27,494 bases of DNA, taken from assembly GCF_900545205.1 (NCBI RefSeq), contig NZ_UQYC01000016.1, positions 1 through 27,494 on the forward strand. Direction: 5' to 3'. The notes below the pieces were generated by a model that was not told the origin of the DNA, ran no database searches, and saw nothing but the letters and a program-made list of their open reading frames with translations. Shown here piece after piece: positions 7,042-15,247 of the stretch; the stretch's first letter is position 1, and every line of letters begins with the position of its first letter. A program made the position numbers and the translations under genes. This DNA comes from an uncultured Veillonella sp. (GTDB lineage Bacteria; Bacillota; Negativicutes; Veillonellales; Veillonellaceae).

Positions 7042-8589
7042 TTATAGAGGTTTACGAACCACGTCAAGAATGGAGCCATCGCGGTATTCAACGATTGCGA
7101 TGATGTCTTCGTCTTTATCAGATACAGGAATATCTTGTGGTTTACCTACTAAATCAAATGCTAATTGTTGTAATTCTTCAATTGTGAAGATAGGCAAGTT
7201 GCTATCTTTGAAGCGTTCAATTAAATCAGTACGAGCTGGATTGATTGCGATACCGTATTCAGTAACAAGTACGTCAACGGAGGAGCCTGGTGTAATTACA
7301 GTAGCTACTTTATCACGGATCATTGGTAAGCGACCACGAATCAATGGGCAAGTAATAACTGTGCATTTAGCACCTGCTGCTGTATCGGAGTGACCGCCGG
7401 AAGCGCCCATCAATACACCGTTGGAGTCAGTCATTACGTTTACGTTGAAATCAAGGTCGATTTCAGTAGCACCAAGGAATACTACGTCTAGGTAGTTTGT
7501 AGTGCAGTCAGTCCATGGGTTAGCGTACATGGAAGCAGACATTTCGATGTGTGCAGGGTTTTTATCCAAAGATGCTGCTGCAGTAGTATCGAATGTTTGA
7601 GTATCGTAAATGGCACGGATTAAGCCTTCTTCAAGCATACCAGTCAAGATACCAGTAGCACCACCGATAGCGAAGCCACCTACTTCACCGCGTTTGCGAA
7701 GTTTTTCAGCAATGAATTTCGCTACAGTCAATGGAGCACCACCAGCGCCCAATTGGAATACGAAGCCATCTTTAATGATGCCAGCTTGGTCAAGGAATTC
7801 ACCAGCTAATTCAGCAATTTTAATTTGGATAGGGTTTTTAGTGAAACCTACCGCACCAGAAGCAATACCTTCTGGATCACCAATGCTTTCAACCTCAACA
7901 ACATAATCTACGTCAGTTTGAGGGATTGCATAGTTGTGTACATAGTCAACTAAGTTATCAGTGATGATAACAGTTGTATCTGCATAATGGGAGTCAACTT
8001 TAGCATAACCAAGAGCACCACATGCGGATTTGCCCATACGACCAGTAGCATTACCACGTGGGTCAGCTGTAGGAGCGCCCATGAAAGCTACGTCGATATG
8101 AACTTCGCCAGATTCGATAGCACGTGCACGGCCACCGTGGGAACGAATCACTACAGGGCGTTTCAATACGCCTGGGTTTTGAGTCAAGAATTTACCAAGA
8201 CGATCGCGCAAGCCAGATGTTTCAATAGCTGTTACAGTACCATCTTGGATCATTTCTACCAAGAATTCATGGCATGGGGACAAGGAAGAAGACGCAATTG
8301 TAATGTCTTTAATGCCTTTTGCTTGAACGCGTTCCATAACCATTTTCATTACATAGTCGCCATTGCGCAAGTGATGATGGAAGGACAATGTCATACCATC
8401 TTTTACGCCAGCTTTTTCGATAGCTTCATCAATAGAAGCAAGTACTTTATTAGTACCAACACGACTCATGTGTACAGGTTTACCTGCGCGATGAGCTTTA
8501 GGTTCAATAGCGAATTCACCTTGATATACTTCACGACCTTCTAGTGCTGGGATATTTGTTGGGATATCGCGACCTACTTTATTTAACAT
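7042..8589 (-). CDS. citF: Citrate lyase alpha subunit (citrate:acetyl-carrier transferase)
   Basis: At 515 residues this is the usual CitF length. It belongs to the CoA-transferase superfamily; in citrate lyase the alpha subunit swaps the acetyl group on the carrier for citrate. Family landmarks include SFHHHLRNGDYVM (about 70), SHGGRARAIESGEVHIDVAF (about 150), VFQLGAGGAPLTVAKF, GGFAIGGATG, ASGGHSDTAAGAKCTVI and TEYGIAINPARTDL. Nothing is truncated. The ATG (8587-8589) overlaps the citE end by 11 bases, and its ribosome site AGGAAGGAG lies inside citE. It is last in the operon and followed by a terminator. Because CitD here lacks the carrier serine, CitF might use free acyl-CoA; that is inference. 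Confidence 0.95.
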   Translation of the reverse strand: MLNKVGRDIPTNIPALEGREVYQGEFAIEPKAHRAGKPVHMSRVGTNKVLASIDEAIEKAGVKDGMTLSFHHHLRNGDYVMKMVMERVQAKGIKDITIASSSLSPCHEFLVEMIQDGTVTAIETSGLRDRLGKFLTQNPGVLKRPVVIRSHGGRARAIESGEVHIDVAFMGAPTADPRGNATGRMGKSACGALGYAKVDSHYADTTVIITDNLVDYVHNYAIPQTDVDYVVEVESIGDPEGIASGAVGFTKNPIQIKIAELAGEFLDQAGIIKDGFVFQLGAGGAPLTVAKFIAEKLRKRGEVGGFAIGGATGILTGMLEEGLIRAIYDTQTFDTTAAASLDKNPAHIEMSASMYANPWTDCTTNYLDVVFLGATEIDLDFNVNVMTDSNGVLMGASGGHSDTAAGAKCTVITCPLIRGRLPMIRDKVATVITPGSSVDVLVTEYGIAINPARTDLIERFKDSNLPIFTIEELQQLAFDLVGKPQDIPVSDKDEDIIAIVEYRDGSILDVVRKPL

Positions 8590-9544
8590 CGTATTCTGCT
8601 CCTTCCTCTAATTCAACTTTAATGCCTGCTGCACGCGCTTTATCAACAACGCGTTGTGCACGAACTACGATAGGACCATCGATCATTTTACCATCTACAG
8701 AGATTACGCCTTTATTGTTGCGCAATGCATCTGCATAGCTGTTCAATACCTTAACGGAATGAGCGATTTCTTTTTCGTCAGGAGTGAATACTTCGTGGAT
8801 AATTTTAATTTGGCTTGGGTGGATACAAGATTTGCCATCGTAACCCAACGCTTTAATGAATTCAACTTCTTCGCGGAAACCTTGAGGGTCTTTCACGTCG
8901 GAGAATACAGTGTCAATTACGCGGATACCTGCTTCACGTGCGGCATGAAGAATTGTTTGACGAGCGAATAACAATTCTACAGCTGGTTTATGTTTACCTG
9001 TACGAAGGTCAGCACGATAGTCTTCAGCACCAAGAGCGATAGCTACTACGCGAGGACCGTGGCAAATTTCACGAACATTGTACAAGCCACGAACAGATTC
9101 GATAGCTACGATAATGTTGATTGTGCCTTCTGGCCAGCCATTAGCTTTTTCTACTTCTTCAATTTTCTTCGCTACGATTTCAACTTCAGATACATCTTCA
9201 GTTTTAGGTAAACGAATCATATCAGGTTTAGCTGGAACGATTACATCAAGGTCGTCATAGCCGTAAGGAGTTTGTGTAGGATGGTTGATACGAACAACTG
9301 TTTCTGCACGGAATTTACGAGATTTCAAAGCTTCTGCAGTTAAAAGACGAGCTGTATCTTTTTCTGTTACAGGAACGGAGTCTTCGATATCGATCATGAT
9401 GGAGTCAGAACCGTGAATATCAGCACTGTTAATCATTTTAGGTGTATTACCAGGTACGAACATCATGGAACGAGACAAACGTTTTTTAGCAGCCTCTGTT
9501 AATGGATTTGTTTTAACTTCTGGGAATGTTTTATCGTTAGCCAT
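8579..9544 (-). CDS. citE: Citrate lyase beta subunit (citryl thioester lyase)
   Basis: This 321-residue TIM-barrel enzyme of the HpcH/HpaI-CitE group cleaves the citryl thioester to oxaloacetate and an acetyl thioester. Recognisable parts are SRSMMFVPGNTPKMI, SDSIMIDIEDSV (metal-site Asp/Glu), MIRLPKTEDV, IVAIESVRGL, ALGAEDYRADLRT, FSDVKDPQGF and GYDGKSCIHPSQI. These match characterised CitE proteins closely. The first ~20 residues are a charged extension. The ATG overlaps the citD stop by one base and the end overlaps citF by 11 bases, so the three are tightly coupled. A related role as citramalyl- or malyl-CoA lyase is the main alternative. Confidence 0.94.
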   Translation of the reverse strand: MANDKTFPEVKTNPLTEAAKKRLSRSMMFVPGNTPKMINSADIHGSDSIMIDIEDSVPVTEKDTARLLTAEALKSRKFRAETVVRINHPTQTPYGYDDLDVIVPAKPDMIRLPKTEDVSEVEIVAKKIEEVEKANGWPEGTINIIVAIESVRGLYNVREICHGPRVVAIALGAEDYRADLRTGKHKPAVELLFARQTILHAAREAGIRVIDTVFSDVKDPQGFREEVEFIKALGYDGKSCIHPSQIKIIHEVFTPDEKEIAHSVKVLNSYADALRNNKGVISVDGKMIDGPIVVRAQRVVDKARAAGIKVELEEGAEYDVK

Positions 9545-9813
9545 TATGCTTTGCTCCCCCTTTCCAATGCGCCTAATACGCGAGCTTTAATTGTGTAATC
9601 CCAAGCATTTTTATCTTGTACGATTACTTTTACGCCGTCAAAACCAGCTTCTTTAACTGTGTTTAAAACAACGGATTTAATTTGGTCGCCGTATTGACGG
9701 ATAACTTTGGATGTTAATTCAATTTCGATACCGCTAGCAATCGGTTCAACCGTTACTAATGCATCATTTTTTTCGTCGAAGCCAGCTTGTGCAGCTTTTA
9801 CTAATTGTGCCAT
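9544..9813 (-). CDS. citD: Citrate lyase gamma subunit-like carrier protein lacking the prosthetic-group serine
   Basis: The ATG at 9811-9813, preceded by GAAAGGATGCAAC, gives 89 residues; an upstream in-frame start to 9843 has no reason to be used. The whole protein aligns with CitD without gaps over the first half: AGFDEKNDALVTVEP against the usual AGTLESSDVMVRIGP (Klebsiella, from memory). The C-terminal part IELTSKVIRQYGDQI and VQDKNAWDYTIKARVLGAL also fits. In normal CitD the second base of the SSD block, Ser14, carries 5'-phosphoribosyl-dephospho-CoA. Here Lys15 and Asn16 replace the Ser-Ser pair and no other Ser is near. Either a structural subunit or a carrier with different chemistry. 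Confidence 0.9.
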   Translation of the reverse strand: MAQLVKAAQAGFDEKNDALVTVEPIASGIEIELTSKVIRQYGDQIKSVVLNTVKEAGFDGVKVIVQDKNAWDYTIKARVLGALERGSKA

Positions 9814-9845
9814 GTTGCATCCTTTCACTAAAAAATATATCAAAT

Positions 9846-9884
9846 GGCAAAGACCAGACGTGTCGCGAATGTCTGGTCCGTGCC
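9846..9884 (-). promoter_or_regulatory. Stem-loop between the transporter gene and citD
   Basis: GACCAGAC (9852-9859) pairs with GTCTGGTC (9871-9878), and GGCA/TGCC extend the stem after a two-base internal loop. On the minus strand only CTTTGCC follows, so a full terminator is unlikely. It sits 32 bases before citD and 35 after the transporter stop. It probably sets relative expression by partial termination or by protecting the 3' part of a processed message. Confidence 0.6.
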
Positions 9885-9919
9885 GTTAAAACCATGTTGA
9901 TTATAAAATTATATGGTGA

Positions 9920-11320
9920 TTAAATCATACCGATGAAAGTCCACCAAGGGATACCTACTACAAAGAGTAGAATCCAACTCAATACTGCTAAGATTGCACC
10001 AGCAGTCCACCAATCTTTCAAGTTATTGTAACCTGCAGAGTAGATGATTGGACCAGGAGATGCACCGTAGTGAGTTACAAGACCACCAAATGCATTTGTT
10101 GCAAGCAATACTAAACCAAACATAACAGGGTTAACACCAGCGGCCATACCTACAGTCAAGAATACTGGTAGCATAGATGCAATATAGGCAGTACTGGAAG
10201 CGAATAAGTAACGAATGACAACACTAATAGCAGAAAGAATTAATACAACTACGAGTGGAGACACATCAAGTGCCAAGTTTGCTTGCATATATGCTGCAAG
10301 CCAAGCGAAGAATTTAGCTTTTGTTAAAGCAGTGGATAAACCAAGGATAGCACCGAACCAGATGAATGTATTCCAAACAGCTTTTGTTTGAACCATGTCA
10401 TCCCAAGTGATGATACCAGCAAAGAACACAACAGTCATAGCAACTAATGCTACTGCTGTTGGGCTCAAATCAAAACCGATGGAAGGCAATGCCCAACCGA
10501 TAAGAGCAAGAATAAATACAACTGCCAAGATTTTTTCAGACATTTTCATAGGTCCTAATTTAGCAAGACCGTCAGCAGCCAATTTCTTATTGTCAATTTT
10601 TACTGCTTCAGGACGGTCGATCCAGTAACCTACAAGTGGAACGAAAATCAACATTACAAGACCAGGAAGAGCTAAAGCCAAAGCCCATTGAGCCCAAGTC
10701 ATGTTTAGACCAGTGATTTTAGTAACAAAGTCCAAAGCCAACACGTTAGGAGCCATAGCTGTTAAGAACATGAAGGATGTAATTTTTGTTACGAAATAGC
10801 CATTCATCAAGATGAAGGAACCACCGCGTTTTGCTGTATCACCAGGATAAGAACCGATGGATTCAGCGATGGATAGATTGATTGGATATACAATACCAGC
10901 CGCACGTGCTGTGTTAGAAGGTGTCGCTGGAGATAATACTAAATCAAGAAGTGCTGTTACATAGCCAAGACGTAATACAGTAGAACCAAATGCATTAATC
11001 AAATGGTACGCAACGCGGTGACCAAGACCAGTTTTACCAAAGGCAACACTCAAGGAGAACGCAGCGATGATCATCCACAATGCCGTGGAGCCATAACCTA
11101 CCAAGATATCTTTTGCATTGTCTAAGAATAATGCAGAAGCAGATAATACAGCTAATAAAATAATTTGAATTGGGTATGGTTTTAAAATCAAACCTACGAT
11201 ACCTGCAATGTAGAAGCCTAAGAGGCGCCACGCTTCCGCAGAGAGCCCTTCTGGTGGAGTTGTAAACCAGAGGATAATTGGAATTAGCACGATAAGTGCT
11301 AGTTTTAAGAATTTTTCCAT
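9920..11320 (-). CDS. DASS-family (SLC13/CitT-like) anion transporter
   Basis: This 466-residue polytopic protein has about 11-13 hydrophobic helices. Both family hairpin motifs are present: SPATPSNTARAAGIVYPI (about residue 130) and, in the second half, FASSTAYIASMLPVF (about 370), each with the Ser-Asn-Thr or Ser-Ser-Thr type substrate and cation site. Family members exchange or symport di- and tricarboxylates (citrate, tartrate, succinate, malate). The C-terminus THYGASPGPIIYSAGY-NNLKDWW is also typical. The ATG follows GAAAGGAATAAAC. It is the first gene of the operon with citDEF, so a citrate-like acid is the likely substrate (inference). A LysR-type motif lies upstream at 11470-11486. 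Confidence 0.93.
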   Translation of the reverse strand: MEKFLKLALIVLIPIILWFTTPPEGLSAEAWRLLGFYIAGIVGLILKPYPIQIILLAVLSASALFLDNAKDILVGYGSTALWMIIAAFSLSVAFGKTGLGHRVAYHLINAFGSTVLRLGYVTALLDLVLSPATPSNTARAAGIVYPINLSIAESIGSYPGDTAKRGGSFILMNGYFVTKITSFMFLTAMAPNVLALDFVTKITGLNMTWAQWALALALPGLVMLIFVPLVGYWIDRPEAVKIDNKKLAADGLAKLGPMKMSEKILAVVFILALIGWALPSIGFDLSPTAVALVAMTVVFFAGIITWDDMVQTKAVWNTFIWFGAILGLSTALTKAKFFAWLAAYMQANLALDVSPLVVVLILSAISVVIRYLFASSTAYIASMLPVFLTVGMAAGVNPVMFGLVLLATNAFGGLVTHYGASPGPIIYSAGYNNLKDWWTAGAILAVLSWILLFVVGIPWWTFIGMI

Positions 11321-11430
11321 GTTTATTCCTTTCTTAAAAACATAGGCATGTATATCATCCTAACACTCCCCTAAAGATTCGTGATACGCGACTATCATCT
11401 ATTGAACTCTAGGAGTCTTTGTCTACACTC

Positions 11431-11459
11431 ATTATATATGCTTAAAAGAATTATGAATA
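11431..11459 (-). promoter_or_regulatory. Candidate promoter of the transporter-citDEF operon
   Basis: A perfect TATAAT on the minus strand (11431-11436) is preceded at 17 bases by a poor -35 (TATTCA, 11454-11459). A good -10 with a weak -35 is typical of activator-dependent promoters. The start would be near 11424, with a leader of about 104 bases before the transporter ATG. Confidence 0.45.
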
Positions 11460-11469
11460 ATAGATTACC

Positions 11470-11486
11470 TTTATAGGGGTTATAAA
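11470..11486. promoter_or_regulatory. LysR-type dyad upstream of the cit operon promoter
   Basis: TTTATAGGGGTTATAAA is a perfect 6-base inverted repeat around GGGGT and contains the T-N11-A arrangement common to LysR sites. Its centre lies near -54 relative to the predicted start. The nearby LysR protein encoded at 11721-12632 is the obvious candidate to bind it. A second dyad, ATTAT-GA-ATAAT, lies at 11450-11461 next to the -35. Confidence 0.45.
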
Positions 11487-11548
11487 AACTTTTATATCTA
11501 CCAATCATACTTTTTATGCATTTTGAGCATAGATTTACAGCCCCAAAT

Positions 11549-11591
11549 GAAAAAAATGCATGTATACGTCCCCAAAGGGGGTATACATGCA
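11549..11591 (-). terminator. Strong intrinsic terminator after the LysR unit
   Basis: TGCATGTATAC (11557-11567) pairs with GTATACATGCA (11581-11591), and CCCC-AAA-GGGG forms the tip. On the minus strand the stem is followed by seven T. It lies 130 bases after the LysR stop and isolates the cit operon from the upstream run of genes. Confidence 0.93.
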
Positions 11592-11720
11592 CTTACATGG
11601 TACTGCCTTGCTCTTTCGAGACACTTTCATTATGAGCTATTATATCGAAAAAGTCCAATACTGAAATAGCATGGATAAACAGTGATACAATCTCATAGAT
11701 TCTCTTTATCTCAAGGATTC

Positions 11721-12632
11721 TTATGCTTTATATTCTCTAAAAATACTATCATCTACAACAGTGTGTTCTTTGTAGTAATTACGGACATACTCGATAAAGG
11801 TCTTTACTACTACTAGATTTTCCGCATCCTTTGTGTACACCATGTTCGTATCGCGACTGATGTACTCACCATCTTTACTACGCAATGGACTCACATAGAT
11901 ATCTCTATCCTTACAAGATCCAAGCCCCATATAAGTTAAGATAGACCAGCCAAGACCGGCGCGCACAAAGTGACGGCACGTACTCATAGAATTTACATCC
12001 ATCGCAACACTCGGTGGTTCTTCAAAATGCTCAGCACACCACGTTTCAATAATATTTGCTACAGATGCATCTGTTTGGTATTTAATGAATGGTACCTTCT
12101 CTAACGACTCAGGTGGTACTAATTCTTTATAAACCAAACAATACGGTTCCTCCAATAGTAATTCAGATTTACCAGATACTTCATAGCCACCACGAGCAAA
12201 GGCAACCATACAGTCACCAGAATTAAACATTTTTACTACTTGATGGCTGAAAGCAGTTTTAACTTGAATATGCACATCAGGGTATTGTTCCCGGAAGGAT
12301 TTCAATAAGGCTGGTAATTCATAGTCTGCAAAATTGATGGATGATGCGATTTTTAAGGTCCCTTGAATCTTACCAGAAGCGGAATTCATAGCATTTTCTA
12401 AGGCCTCTTGATCCTGCATCATTCTTTTACAGTAGTCATAAAAAATTTCGCCTTGTGCTGTAAGAGCAATCCCTTCAGCAGTTCGCAACAACAGAGAATG
12501 GCCCAAGGCTTTTTCCATATGGCGCAACCGATAACTCAACGCCGGTTGTGATAAAAATAATTTTTCTGCAGCCCTTGTAATATTCCCTTCATCCACAACG
12601 GTTACAAAGGTTTGCCATTCTCTATTATCCAT
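11721..12632 (-). CDS. LysR-family regulator, candidate regulator of the cit operon
   Basis: This 303-residue LysR protein has its N-terminal helix-turn-helix at about residues 15-45 (NITRAAEKLFLSQPALSYRL). The effector domain starts at about residue 90 (GTLKIASSINFADYELPALL) and continues to a segment MSTCRHFVRAGLGWSILTYM. The ATG follows AAGGAGATTGT. It begins 11 bases after the BI-1 gene stop, so it can be read from the upstream run, and it lies just upstream of the transporter-citDEF operon on the same strand, separated by a terminator. Activation of that operon by a carboxylate ligand is a reasonable guess from position. It is not closely similar to the LysR at 951 beyond family features. 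Confidence 0.92.
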   Translation of the reverse strand: MDNREWQTFVTVVDEGNITRAAEKLFLSQPALSYRLRHMEKALGHSLLLRTAEGIALTAQGEIFYDYCKRMMQDQEALENAMNSASGKIQGTLKIASSINFADYELPALLKSFREQYPDVHIQVKTAFSHQVVKMFNSGDCMVAFARGGYEVSGKSELLLEEPYCLVYKELVPPESLEKVPFIKYQTDASVANIIETWCAEHFEEPPSVAMDVNSMSTCRHFVRAGLGWSILTYMGLGSCKDRDIYVSPLRSKDGEYISRDTNMVYTKDAENLVVVKTFIEYVRNYYKEHTVVDDSIFREYKA

Positions 12633-12643
12633 ACAATCTCCTT

Positions 12644-13387
12644 TTATCGCTTATTACCAAAGATGCGCAATAAGGATAAGAATAAGTTAATGAAATCTAA
12701 GTATAGGCTCAAAGCACCTGTGATTTCAATGCGGTCTAAAATGGTTTCATCCTCCAAGAGCGCCACTTGTGTCACATTGTTTTTAATGCGGTTCACATCG
12801 ATAGCTGTAAAGATGGAGAATACTACAACCCCTACATAACCTAGAACTAAGCTAACAGTGTCACTAAAGCCACTAAGTACAGCCCAGTTAAAATAACGAG
12901 CCCCTATCATCACAAAAGATACGATGATCATACCAAGTAAGGCAGCCATTACATATGGGGTTAGGGATGACAAATTACGTTTCGTAGTAGCCCCTACGAT
13001 AGCAAAGCCGATGAAGAACGCTAACGTGCCGATTAACGCGGGAATAACTACTTCAAATACATTATATCTCAAGGATATAAGTGTCAATGTAAGACCATTC
13101 AATGCACTGTAGAGGAAGAACATGCCTTTTAAAGTCATAACATTGGCAGTATACGCACGAGCACTAAATAGGAATACTACGCCTAGTTCAACTAATAGAA
13201 TAATATTAAAGTTTTCGTATGCAAAGCGTAGCCAGTTTGGATTTGCCAACGCAGCCACTCCAACACCGATAGTCGTAAGTAAACCTACAACCATCCACAA
13301 GAAGGATCCCTTCAAACGTTGGGATACAATACTTTCAACCTGAGCAACTTGAGAATTACTAGGTCCTGTTACATTATATGGATTCAT
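12644..13387 (-). CDS. Bax inhibitor-1 / YccA family membrane protein
   Basis: This protein of 247 residues has about seven hydrophobic helices starting near residue 29 (FLWMVVGLLTTIGVGVAAL). The C-terminal family signature is present: FSIFTAIDVNRIKNN and then LYLDFINLFLSLLRI close to the end, with the two Asp residues that act as a pH-sensing pair in characterised bacterial BI-1 proteins. Such proteins are calcium-leak channels or bind FtsH-type proteases in other bacteria. The ATG follows GGAGGGATAGT. It sits between pyk (36 bases upstream) and the LysR gene (11 bases downstream). Its function in this organism is not indicated by these neighbours. Confidence 0.92.
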   Translation of the reverse strand: MNPYNVTGPSNSQVAQVESIVSQRLKGSFLWMVVGLLTTIGVGVAALANPNWLRFAYENFNIILLVELGVVFLFSARAYTANVMTLKGMFFLYSALNGLTLTLISLRYNVFEVVIPALIGTLAFFIGFAIVGATTKRNLSSLTPYVMAALLGMIIVSFVMIGARYFNWAVLSGFSDTVSLVLGYVGVVVFSIFTAIDVNRIKNNVTQVALLEDETILDRIEITGALSLYLDFINLFLSLLRIFGNKR

Positions 13388-13423
13388 ACTATCCCTCCTT
13401 ATTTAATTATCACTCAATAAAGA

Positions 13424-15172
13424 TTATCGAGCATTTGCAATGCCAGCAAACACCTTGCCACGTTCGCCATCGATAGTTACTTCTTGACCTTCAAGGAGTA
13501 CGTCATGAGCGTTTTTAGCACCTAAGATTACAGGAATACCATAGGTAATGCCAGCAATAGCACTATCGGATGTATAACCATCCTCTACAGCAATAATACC
13601 GCCTGCTCTTTTTGCAACAGACATCAATTCAGGTTCCATTGTACCTACAACGAGGATATCGCCGTCTTTGAAGCTTTCATAATTGCCCTTATGATTAGCA
13701 GCAATGAATACAGTGCCTGTAACGGATTTACGCAAAATACCATTACCAGATAAGAGTACTTGGCCTGCAATATGAACGCGAATCATATTTGTAGTACCTG
13801 TCGCACCAGATGGTACGCCAGCCGTTACCACAACTAAGTCACCAGACTCAATGGCACCTGTACCAAGAGCACCTGTAATCGCTTGTTTAACCATTTCATC
13901 AGAGTTAACGATTTCATGACCTTTAATAGCCTCTACGCCCCAGCATAATTGCATGCGGCGAATTGTTTCTTCATGCGGTGTTACAGCAATAATTTTGCAA
14001 GCCGGACGATGCCGAGCAGTGCTAATTGCAGTATGACCAGATTCAGTACATGTCAAAATAGCAGCTGCCCCAAGGTTTTGAGCGATGCGCACGCTTGCTA
14101 AACATACAGCACTGGTAGTCGTCATATCCACATCTTGACGAGTACGACTTTTACTATCGTAAATAGCAGCTTGTTCTGTTACCTCAGCAATGCGTGTCAT
14201 AGTCGTAACCGCCTCTACTGGATAAGCACCATTTGCTGTTTCACCAGACAACATGATCGCATCCGTACCATCTAAGATGGCATTGGCTACGTCACTTGCT
14301 TCCGCCCGTGTAGGACGTGGATTATGAATCATGGACTCTAGCATTTGGGTTGCCGTAATAACTGGTTTACCCAAGTCATTACATTTTTCGATCATCATCT
14401 TTTGAAGTACTGGAACCTCTTCGGCAGGGATTTCTACACCGAGGTCACCGCGAGCAACCATGAGGCCATCTGCTACTTCTAAGATTTCATCAATATTTTT
14501 AACGCCTTCAGCATTTTCAATTTTTGCGATAATCTTGATATCTTTTTTCTCAGACTCAAGAATGCGACGAATGGCTACAATGTCCTTACCGCGTTGCATG
14601 AAGGATGCCGCCACAAAGTCTACCCCTTGTTGACAGCCAAAGCGTAAATCTGCTTCGTCCTGTTCAGATACAGGAGGCAAGCTAAGCGCTACACCTGGTA
14701 CAGCCACGCGTTTACGGTTACCAATTTCACCACTGTTTTGAACAGTAGTAATGATGTTATTTCCTTCGATGGCATCGATGTTAAGTGTTACAAGGCCATC
14801 AGCCAAGAGGATTTTATCCCCAACGGACACGTCGCCTACAAGACCTTTGTGGTTCACGGAGCTAAGCTCTTTTGTACCTTCCACATCATCGGTAGTCAAT
14901 GTAAACTTTTGACCTGCTTCAAGGAATACCTTGCCCTCTTTAAATAGACCGAGACGAACCTCAGGACCTTTTGTATCGAGCAATAATGCGATTGGTTTAT
15001 TAACAATCATCGCCGCATCGCGCACCATTTGCATGCGCTCTGCTTGCTCTTCATGAGATCCGTGGGAGAAATTAAAACGAGCCACGTTCATGCCCGCTCG
15101 CATCATATCTTCTAAAATACCAAATTTATCCGTTCCCGGACCTACAGTACATACGATTTTTGTACGTTTCAT
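13424..15172 (-). CDS. pyk: Pyruvate kinase with extra C-terminal PEP-utiliser-like domain
   Basis: This 582-residue enzyme makes ATP and pyruvate from PEP and ADP. Active-site parts are intact: NFSHGSHEEQ, LLDTKGPEVRLG, IAKIENAEGV (catalytic Lys), VARGDLGVEIP (metal-site Glu/Asp region) and the signature TRAEASDVANAILDGTDA. Glu in KGPEVR indicates the K+-dependent type (family knowledge). After the kinase core (to about 475) a C-terminal domain of about 100 residues follows (SGNGILRKSVTGTVFIAAN to the end), as in Bacillus enzymes, but its loop reads DGYTSDSAIAG and lacks the His of the usual TSHAA motif. The ATG follows AGGAGGAAAG. It lies 75 bases after dnaE, probably in one transcript. Confidence 0.97.
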   Translation of the reverse strand: MKRTKIVCTVGPGTDKFGILEDMMRAGMNVARFNFSHGSHEEQAERMQMVRDAAMIVNKPIALLLDTKGPEVRLGLFKEGKVFLEAGQKFTLTTDDVEGTKELSSVNHKGLVGDVSVGDKILLADGLVTLNIDAIEGNNIITTVQNSGEIGNRKRVAVPGVALSLPPVSEQDEADLRFGCQQGVDFVAASFMQRGKDIVAIRRILESEKKDIKIIAKIENAEGVKNIDEILEVADGLMVARGDLGVEIPAEEVPVLQKMMIEKCNDLGKPVITATQMLESMIHNPRPTRAEASDVANAILDGTDAIMLSGETANGAYPVEAVTTMTRIAEVTEQAAIYDSKSRTRQDVDMTTTSAVCLASVRIAQNLGAAAILTCTESGHTAISTARHRPACKIIAVTPHEETIRRMQLCWGVEAIKGHEIVNSDEMVKQAITGALGTGAIESGDLVVVTAGVPSGATGTTNMIRVHIAGQVLLSGNGILRKSVTGTVFIAANHKGNYESFKDGDILVVGTMEPELMSVAKRAGGIIAVEDGYTSDSAIAGITYGIPVILGAKNAHDVLLEGQEVTIDGERGKVFAGIANAR

Positions 15173-15247
15173 CTTTCCTCCTATGAAAGCAATTTCTATA
15201 TTGAATCTTTCATTTCTTATTATAGTAATGCTGGTGAAAGCTATTAA

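Larger units (their letters stand above)
11321..11720. other. Intergenic region with cit operon control signals
   Basis: These 400 bases separate the LysR gene (ends 11721) from the transporter start (11320). They contain a terminator for the LysR unit (11549-11591), a candidate operator (11470-11486), a candidate -10 (11431-11436) and a leader of about 100 bases. Short hypothetical reading frames here cross the terminator hairpin and look non-coding. The 130 bases from 11592 to 11720 form the 3' end of the LysR message; I see no gene in them. Confidence 0.6.

Noticed and set aside
7987..8544. Long plus-strand open frame opposite citF
   Set aside because: Antisense shadow of a conserved gene with Phe/Cys/His-rich composition and no recognisable domain.
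11395..11592. 65-codon minus-strand frame upstream of the transporter
   Set aside because: It reads through the terminator hairpin and the cit promoter region, and the peptide is low-complexity and Cys/Tyr/Phe-rich.
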